Positions 57,901 to 64,000 of a stretch of DNA of 64,000 nt are shown here, piece by piece. A model generated the notes under the pieces. The model searched no databases. It worked only from the letters and a program-made list of their open reading frames with translations, and was not told where the DNA came from. Position 1 is the first letter of the stretch; every line of letters begins with the position of its first letter. The translations under genes were made by a program, and so were the position numbers. The stretch is from Phorcus lineatus. Its lineage: Eukaryota; Mollusca; Gastropoda; Trochida; Trochidae. The stretch covers positions 13,603,731-13,667,730 of the forward strand of contig OV121085.1 of the NCBI GenBank assembly GCA_921293015.1. The letters are read 5' to 3'.

Positions 57901-60900
57901 TCAATTATCGATCGACTTTGCCAGTTTCTCAATGTCAAGATGTAAACTCCCTTACATGGTCTGGAAATTCAACTGCTGTGAGTCAGAAGGAATGTCTGTG
58001 AAAACACCATCGGTAGTTATTTGCATAAAGCAAGAAGATGAGAGAAAAATATTAGCATTAGTAATTTATGCCCTCTTGTCGTTATCGCGATGAAATTGTA
58101 TTTGATAAGACAGACTTCTGGAGCAAATATATAAATCTTCATCTTGCAAAATTGAGCACGTTGAAACAGATTTAAAAATAATTCACAACTTTTTTTCTAC
58201 CTGCATGGTCTTTCAGGAACAATCCATTATTGTAAAGTGCATTTTTTCTGTAACGTTGACAACATATTATATAATGTCATATCAATCTCAATCTTCATTT
58301 TGTCAAATTGCAACTGCTATAACCATCCATTTCCGATACGTGCCATTTTGGTAAAAAGACAGATCAGAGTGATTACAGTTAAGAGGCGTAGTCAATATTG
58401 ATATATGAATTTAAACTTGGAAATTAAAGTGATATGTTCCAACAAGGTTGCGTGATCGGTTAACATTTTAATAACCCCTTAACTTCAGTTTACAAAATAT
58501 AACCAAGGTTATTTGGCGTTTAAATAAAATGCTACCTCCTGATTGTCGAAACAGGATCGCGTGCAGTGATGAAACCACCATAATAAGCTGTTTTTACAAA
58601 TGTTGTTTTAAAATACTTTGATAAGCCTTGATACTCATACTTCAGTTAAAAGTTAGATTTAGACATCTTATCAAAAAGATTAATCACATACTTGCCATTA
58701 ATTCCTTTTTGTGATTAATATTAATTGTTAAAATTGTACCCTTTCGACTCTTTAAATGCCAGTGGAGAAACACATTACGACATGTTATTTCAGTGATGCA
58801 GTGATCCTTTCAGACGTCAGTTAGTGCATAGCTCATATATTTATTTAGGTTTTCTTTCTCCTACAACAGTTATATCCTGCAAAGAAATAGTCCTGTCCAA
58901 GTATACAATAACCACACCTACACAGTCATTAAATGATACTTTACTTTTTCCGCAGTTGAAGTAAGCAAGGCATGTTATGGCTCAGAAAGACTATGTACAA
59001 AGCACAACCTCAGGTGCAGCAGTGGGCGTATAGCCATACAGAAAGCCTTCTACACGAACAGTACAGATTGTGGTATTGGAGTCTCAGCTTGTGTTCTTGT
59101 CAATACCAGCAGTATTTCACTCACTGGTAAACCATCTAACTTCAATGATACAGAACTGGGTTTACTATACAGAAACTGCTCTACACAATATGCATGCAGT
59201 TTTCCAGCACCAAGGCGTCATCGTGGTTCCCTATATTTTTCTGTTTTCAAATACAAATGTGTTAATGGTAAGTTAACATAATTCTATTAGAATCACGTAA
59301 CGAACTGTATTATTTCACATTTCATAACAATGTGATTGCTTTTAAAGTAATAATACCGAATAAGTCCGACAAAAACTGAAGCTGGTAAGAAACTTATTTA
59401 ATTCATACTTCAACATATATGCACCTCATTATGATCAACGTACAGCCCTCTACTTACCTAAGCAATTGCATTATCATAGATAGCTCATGTGAGCGTACAG
59501 TCTGAAAAAGACATAGCATGGCCGAATCAGAGGCCTTATTGGGGGTTTAATACGACCCATACAAGAGACAACGTAAATTATATTAATAATGAATACACTC
59601 GTCGGGTTGACAAAAACTGGTCAACTCAGTATCTATTGTACATTTTCAACAGTCCCCATGCTCTTTAATGCTATGTTGGGATAATCTGTTGCCACTCATC
59701 ATGCATTGGTCAATTACTGATGGTTGGAAACAGAAGAGTTCCTTGCTTTCACCCTACGACCCTATATGTCCAACAAATCAAAAAGAAACGTCACAAACGA
59801 CCTATGGCCAACATCAGAAAATCCCGTTTAAGTAAGAGTAAAGAGCTTGAAAATAGCTGGCAATATTTTTGAAGAAATGTGTATTGTAAAAAATTCTCTG
59901 ACATTTATTTGAACGTATCACCAATTGATGAACGAATGAAATTAGATAATCGTTTTTGCAAACTGTCTCCACAAAAAATCCCAAGTTGTTGTCATTACAA
60001 AAGATGTTAAATGAATATATTTATCATACGTTTTTAATCAGAATTATGAATAACAAACGCCTATTTGAAAGCACGCAATTAATCGAAAAACGTAGAAAAA
60101 ACATGTTATACAGTTATAAATTGTCAGGCCCTTTCTCTTCATGTATGACTAACTAAAAAAAAAACGTCTCAAATTTCGTCAAAATGACAGTTAATAGCAA
60201 TTCAGAAGCTTGAAAAATATCACGAAAATACGTTTATCATTTACATAAAACGTGGTTAATACCCCTTTCGTACAAGTATTATAGTCATCAACAACGACAC
60301 CAATATGTATAACAAAAGAACAAGGCTTTCATGTATCAGTAAAATGCTTCTATTTATCTTTTTGTTTCAAACAGAAATTTACCGTAAAACTACACCAGTG
60401 CCAAATCAAGAAAATGATACAAAAGCACAAAAAAGTAAGTTTGCATGACAAAACTTCATAATGCTTTTGGACCAAGGCCCACTCTTCTTTGCAACTAAGA
60501 ATTGGACAATGTGTACAATGTCACTTTAAATGTTGAAACCTTTCTTAACCTTATCTTTGAGACACAGTAATAAGTAAATGATATTGGATTTGATGACGTC
60601 ATAAACGTAATTTCTCTAGTCTCTAATAAATAAAGAGTGTTATGTAAGGAACGTAGGTACTTAAATTAATGTTCGAAAATCGAAATACTGTCATACAATA
60701 ACAGAGTTTCTGACAAAATACACTAGAGATACGATGTCAAATGTATTTAAGATATTGCTCAAAATGATACATTTCTGAAACTAAAATTGATCGAGAATGA
60801 ATTCTTAACATACCATGTGGGTATTTCAGAAATTGTTGGATATTGAGTTTCAATGTATAGACAGACTTTGGGAGTATGTAAGAGAAGGTTAAAGATGATA

Positions 60901-62533
60901 ATGTGGAAATTTTATGATTATAACACTAATCAAGATTTCATTGTATTATCTATTGGCTTTTAGGACTTTGTTTTGATCTGATGAGTAAAAGCTTGACATT
61001 ATACAGGTGCAGATTCAAATATTGGAACAATTATAGGAATAATCATCCCACTATGCATCATCATTGCTGGAGTCGCAACTGTTGTTATCATTTTTCGAAG
61101 GCGGTAAGATTGAAAATCATTAAAAATATATTGTTAAAGAAAAGTATTGGTTTCGGGACAGCATATGTTATAAATATAGCAAATATTCCAGCCAATGTTG
61201 AATATTTTGAACCTATTATCATACTCTCTATATACTCTCTATGCAAAGACAACAGTTAAAGTATCATATATTAATGAAACGATGTAATAAAATGGCTACT
61301 TGGTGTAAGGAAATCATAAGTTTTTTTTAAACATAAAATAAAACCATTCTGAATTTCAGAAAATTGCAACGGAACGGTGGAAATGGGAAAGTTACAGAGC
61401 CAACATCAACCCCTCTACAAATATACCCATCGGGAAAAACGTCTTCACCTGACTTTGGCTATGCCAGAGCCAATGATTATCTGGACTTGGCACTAGAGAC
61501 ACAAAAGTTGCGGTCCCCTCAAAATGCCGATGCTATTTCAGGGTTGCCTGAATCACACAACTCAAGTGAAAGTAAGAATGATAAGTTGAATATTCAAATA
61601 ACAAAGGAACTAAGCTCATCTGAATATAACCTTGCTTCAAAAATGGAGAGTCATGATGTGAAAACGCTATCAGGAAAAAAAGGTTCGTCTGAATATGTCT
61701 TAGCTGGGAACATTTCAAGAGGAAAGGAATCCCAACAGGCTAAGAAGGGATCATCTGATTACGACTACACCGGAGATAACACCTATCATGTATTAGAACG
61801 GCAGTCGGCACTGAGAGATTCCTCTGATTACGACTATGCTGGAGGAAATGATTATCATGAAGTAGAACCCCAGGAATCAAATACCTCTGACTACGACTAT
61901 GCTACTTGTGGTAAGCAACAAGCAAACGATTCTTCAACAAGAAACACTCAGACAAGAGACAGTGACAATGATCATTTCGGTCGTGAACCAGCAAACGCAA
62001 ATGTTCATCATGAGACCACTCTATCCGTTGCTGGCACCTCGGAAGGAATAGATGCCAATGAAGAGGTCTATAGTTACAATCATCTCAATGAAAAAGCTGT
62101 CAGCAACGCCAATGCTGATTCGACTTACAACACCTCTTCCTCTACAAGACACAAAATTGATTCTTCATCCAATGACATAGAAGACGACTATGGCTACAAC
62201 CATCTGGGTACTGAGTGTAAGAAGAGCCTTCCTCAGAATGAATATGATACCACTGCATCTGCTATTCGAGATGTTGCAAGAATGAATGGAGATATGGAAG
62301 ACTCAACGTACGATCATGCACATCTTTTAACTTCGGATAGCTCGCCATCTGGAATGACCAATGCAGGTTTCCAGGAATCGGATTATGACCATGCTTCTCT
62401 GTCAACGACTGCCCACAAAGATGAATATGAATCCAACGCATCACGTAATCGAAGCCACCAGGATGAAGGAGGAGCGGATGTAAAGACGCTTGCTGGGGAG
62501 GCAGAACCTAATCCATATCAACTTGCGAAATAA
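54921..62533 (+). CDS. Receptor C: lectin-like single-pass receptor with long Tyr-motif tail (5 exons, intact)
   Basis: Model joined from 54921-54981, 58956-59267, 60375-60434, 61007-61103 and 61360-62533; 568 codons including the stop, all phases compatible. Residues 1-20 signal peptide; 21-124 eight-Cys lectin-like domain; 125-144 short stalk; about 152-174 membrane helix with RRR edge; 177-567 tail with 23 tyrosines ending NPYQLAK. It is the best-preserved member and the reference for judging B. It may have a second, upstream first exon at 53993. No exon matching B's 48-residue stalk exon was found between 59268 and 60375, so C would stand closer to the membrane. Surface recognition plus phosphotyrosine signalling is inferred from architecture. 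Confidence 0.8.
56505..56770. repeat. Strand-asymmetric TCGTGT / ACACGAT cryptic repeat
   Basis: A G/T-rich part (about 56510-56580, many GTGTTG, TCGTGT and GATCGTG words) is followed by an A/C-rich part (about 56590-56640, ACACGAT, AACACAACC). Partial self-complementarity could allow a hairpin. Origin unknown. Confidence 0.35.
56908..57195 (-). other. Unrecognised 95-codon open frame, possible exon or transposon fragment
   Basis: Open on the minus strand from about 57195 to a TGA at 56908. Text includes LCGDICVTPVCSVSIGQNIA and YFAVGGTYVKPEKSTYEKIG. GC content is higher than its surroundings and it looks protein-like, but no start codon lies near its head and I recognise no family. It could be an exapted fragment or chance. 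Confidence 0.25.
58956..59267 (+). CDS. Lectin-like eight-Cys domain exon (receptor C)
   Basis: 312 nt, phase 1-1, donor GTAAGT at 59268. Reads VEVSKACYGSERLC, LRCSSGRIAIQKAFY and FKYKCVN at the end. All eight cysteines of A and B are kept; one residue shorter. Central segment differs strongly from A and B, as would be expected if ligand specificity diverged. Confidence 0.82.
59268..60374. other. Intron 2 of receptor C
   Basis: AT-rich; no Thr/Pro-rich exon equivalent to 32390-32533 was found. Acceptor TTTGTTTCAAACAG at 60374 is nearly the same as that of B's stalk exon 2. Confidence 0.45.
60375..60434 (+). CDS. Stalk exon (receptor C)
   Basis: 60 nt, phase 1-1, donor GTAAGT at 60435. Encodes EIYRKTTPVPNQENDTKAQK. 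Same length, phase and splice context as B's stalk exon 2 but with fewer Thr residues. Confidence 0.68.
61007..61103 (+). CDS. Transmembrane exon (receptor C)
   Basis: Acceptor CATTATACAG, donor GTAAGA at 61104; 97 nt, phase 1 in, 2 out. Encodes SADSNIG, then the helix TIIGIIIPLCIIIAGVAT followed by VVIIF and RRR. Confidence 0.85.
61360..62533 (+). CDS. Cytoplasmic tail exon (receptor C)
   Basis: Acceptor GAATTTCAG; enters in phase 2 with RKLQRNGG; stop TAA at 62531-62533. Twenty-three tyrosines. Motifs in order: FGYARANDYLDL, SEYNLA, SEYVLA, then GSSDYDYTGDNTYHVLERQ, DSSDYDYAGGNDYHEVEPQ and SDYDYATCG (repeat units). VYSYNHL, STYNTSS, DDYGYNHL, EYDTTASA, STYDHA, SDYDHA and NPYQLAK follow. 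YxxL/V/A spacing recurs, as in receptors that dock SH2 proteins; which kinase or adaptor is unknown. Strongly similar to B's tail, but B has an extra YHxV/YHxL pair near the start. Confidence 0.87.
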
Positions 62534-63851
62534 TCAAATGACTTCTTGTTTATAACTTTTTGTAATGTTGACGTAAAATATGTGTTATTTAGGACATCAA
62601 TTATGTGTATTTAGAGGGTTGATGTAGATTTTCATTCACGTCTGTTCAGGCCCCTCAAACGAACACATATATCCCGTCAAGATTTCTCGGGAAACGTATT
62701 GTGACCATGATGTCAACAGCAGCAGCGGCACTAGGGCACCATATAAGTTAACATACGATATTAGATTCGAGCATATTGACTCATATGTCCTACTCTGTAA
62801 AAGCAAAGACGTCAAATGCCTGGGCAAGGAAATTATATGTTGAAAGAGGGATTATTGGTGAGGTTTTAAAGATTGTCTGTACAGGTATGACATGTTTCCT
62901 GATGTATCAGTGAACTTATTTTAGGATATTGTAGCGTTTTAGGGTAAAGAAGAAACATGTTACGAATTGAAAACTAGACATGTGGTGACGAGAATGGTAG
63001 TACCGTAGGGTATCGCCAGTGTAGGATTACAGTGTGTTGGCGAAGGCTTCAAGCAATAACATGCGGTGGTATGTCACATACCTATCGAAGTAAAATGTAG
63101 ATCATACTCCGAATAAATTTGATTTTCGTTTTTAGAATTATTACATATATGGGCTAGCTAAATTGATATATATGCAGACTAGCATTGTCTGTTATCACCT
63201 TTCAATAATGGAATAATATCTGCTCCAATAAAGGCAACAGATCGCGCTTTACGTCAACCGTCATCTGATACATTTTGAAAGAAATGGTATTTGTTCGTTT
63301 GTATGTAACTGCAGTCTATGACAGCACAAGCCTTTTGATGTCATAGTCAAGTGGTATTTGTGACTCATTATGGGTTGGTTGTGAGTACTTATACTGTTAC
63401 TGTTACTGTTATACTGATATCAAACAATTAAACATGTTTTTGAATATATAAATATATCCTTCCAATATGATTGTCTATGTTTCAATGTTTATTCAAACAC
63501 AATGTATACTTAATTATGAGCATTAGCTACCATGTAAGAGTGCATGACTTCTGAGAAAGCGAACCAGTAACTTTTTATAACGTCTGCAACTTGAATTTGT
63601 TTCCTCCGCCAGTAACTAATTAGTGAAGCTATGCCTCGAATTCAATAAACTTTGTTTGCTTATTAATGGAATACCTCATATATACACATTTATTCAACAT
63701 TTATAGGACACAGGCCCAATGTATAATTTACATAAGTAACAAGCATTTATTATGTCAACAGAACCTTCAAAGGGATATAACATTCTCAAACATATTTTCA
63801 TACCAAACATATCAAATTTCATCATATAAAGAGACCGATAATCGAACAATG
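62534..63851. other. 3' flank of receptor C
   Basis: Parallels B's 3' flank in two blocks (37259-38040 and 48695-49238) and thus represents the uninterrupted state. AATAAA within TTCAATAAACTTTG at about 63650 is a possible polyadenylation signal. No further coding sequence. Confidence 0.55.
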
Positions 63852-64000
63852 TAGCTGTATCCCGAAAGTTTGTTCTCATACACATATATATTTGGGAGGT
63901 TTTGAAGAATTTCAGCATGATAAAAAAAAACCCGACAATGATTTGTTTAAGGTTTGAACGGTTGAATGTTGATATAACACAACAAACTTTCGGAATCCAG
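63852..64000. mobile_element. CAGCTGCAT-family MITE, copy 4 (cut by window end)
   Basis: Left end AGCTGTATCCCGAAAGTTTG. The right end AACAAACTTTCGGAATCCAG runs into the last base of the window. At about 150 bp it is the shortest copy. Confidence 0.55.

Larger units (their letters stand above)
54982..58955. other. Intron 1 of receptor C
   Basis: Parallels the DNA after orphan exon 3 in several blocks. It also holds a half-copy of the 35632 MITE (55715-55800), a TCGTGT/ACACGAT-rich tract (56505-56770) and an unexplained minus-strand open frame (56908-57195). Acceptor CTTTTTCCGCAG at 58955. Confidence 0.5.

Overview
This is eukaryotic, animal-type DNA: AT-rich, with genes split by canonical GT/AG introns and much of the space filled by decayed transposons. 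Tc1/mariner, CACTA-like and Mutator-like elements, a LINE fragment, tRNA-headed SINEs, and GTGAGTGAGT and GCCCGGGC-type repeats are all present. This mix would suit a mollusc or another lophotrochozoan, but that is inference; no housekeeping gene is present to fix the taxon.

The only protein-coding system I can support is a tandem array of paralogous single-pass receptors, all on the + strand. Each has the same plan: (1) a 61-nt first exon encoding a signal peptide that ends near CPC(F/V/L)A; (2) a ~105-residue, eight-cysteine extracellular domain on one phase 1-1 exon, resembling a divergent SUEL/rhamnose-binding lectin domain; (3) one or two short Thr/Pro-rich stalk exons; (4) a transmembrane exon; (5) one large last exon encoding a cytoplasmic tail packed with tyrosine motifs (YDYA, YHxV/L, YNLA, YNHL, YDTTASA, PYxLAK). 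Three bodies can be assembled with continuous phase: receptor A (790-15248, about 381 aa), receptor B (29103-37195, about 641 aa) and receptor C (54921-62533, about 567 aa).

The array has six signal-peptide first exons (790, 4648, 19218, 29103/29166, 53993, 54921) but only three bodies. All six sit under the same conserved ~120-bp upstream block. Four are intact. The 4648 copy carries a 1-nt frameshift. The 29166 copy has lost its ATG (now TTG), but an in-frame ATG 63 nt upstream appears to rescue it. The extra exons are either alternative promoters/first exons or remains of truncated duplicates. Receptor B also has a premature stop that removes the C-terminal PYxLAK motif kept by A and C.

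Layout: 0.6-15.2 kb receptor A plus the relic exon at 4.6 kb, with LINE and Tc1 remnants inside its fourth intron. 15.2-29 kb is duplicated upstream flank, with orphan first exon 3, a SINE pair, and a Tc1 element carrying a nested foldback element. 29.1-37.2 kb is receptor B, with a deleted Tc1 and two MITE-type insertions in its introns. 38.05-48.69 kb is a 10.6-kb insertion with CACTACAAGAAAA ends, containing a Mutator-like element with a perfect 9-bp target duplication. 48.7-53.8 kb is the displaced remainder of the B 3' flank and other non-coding DNA. 53.8-62.5 kb holds orphan first exon 5 and receptor C. 62.5-64 kb is C's 3' flank, matching B's.

The likely shared job is ligand recognition by the ectodomain with phosphotyrosine signalling through the long tail, as in multi-tyrosine immune-type receptors. 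That function is inferred from architecture only.
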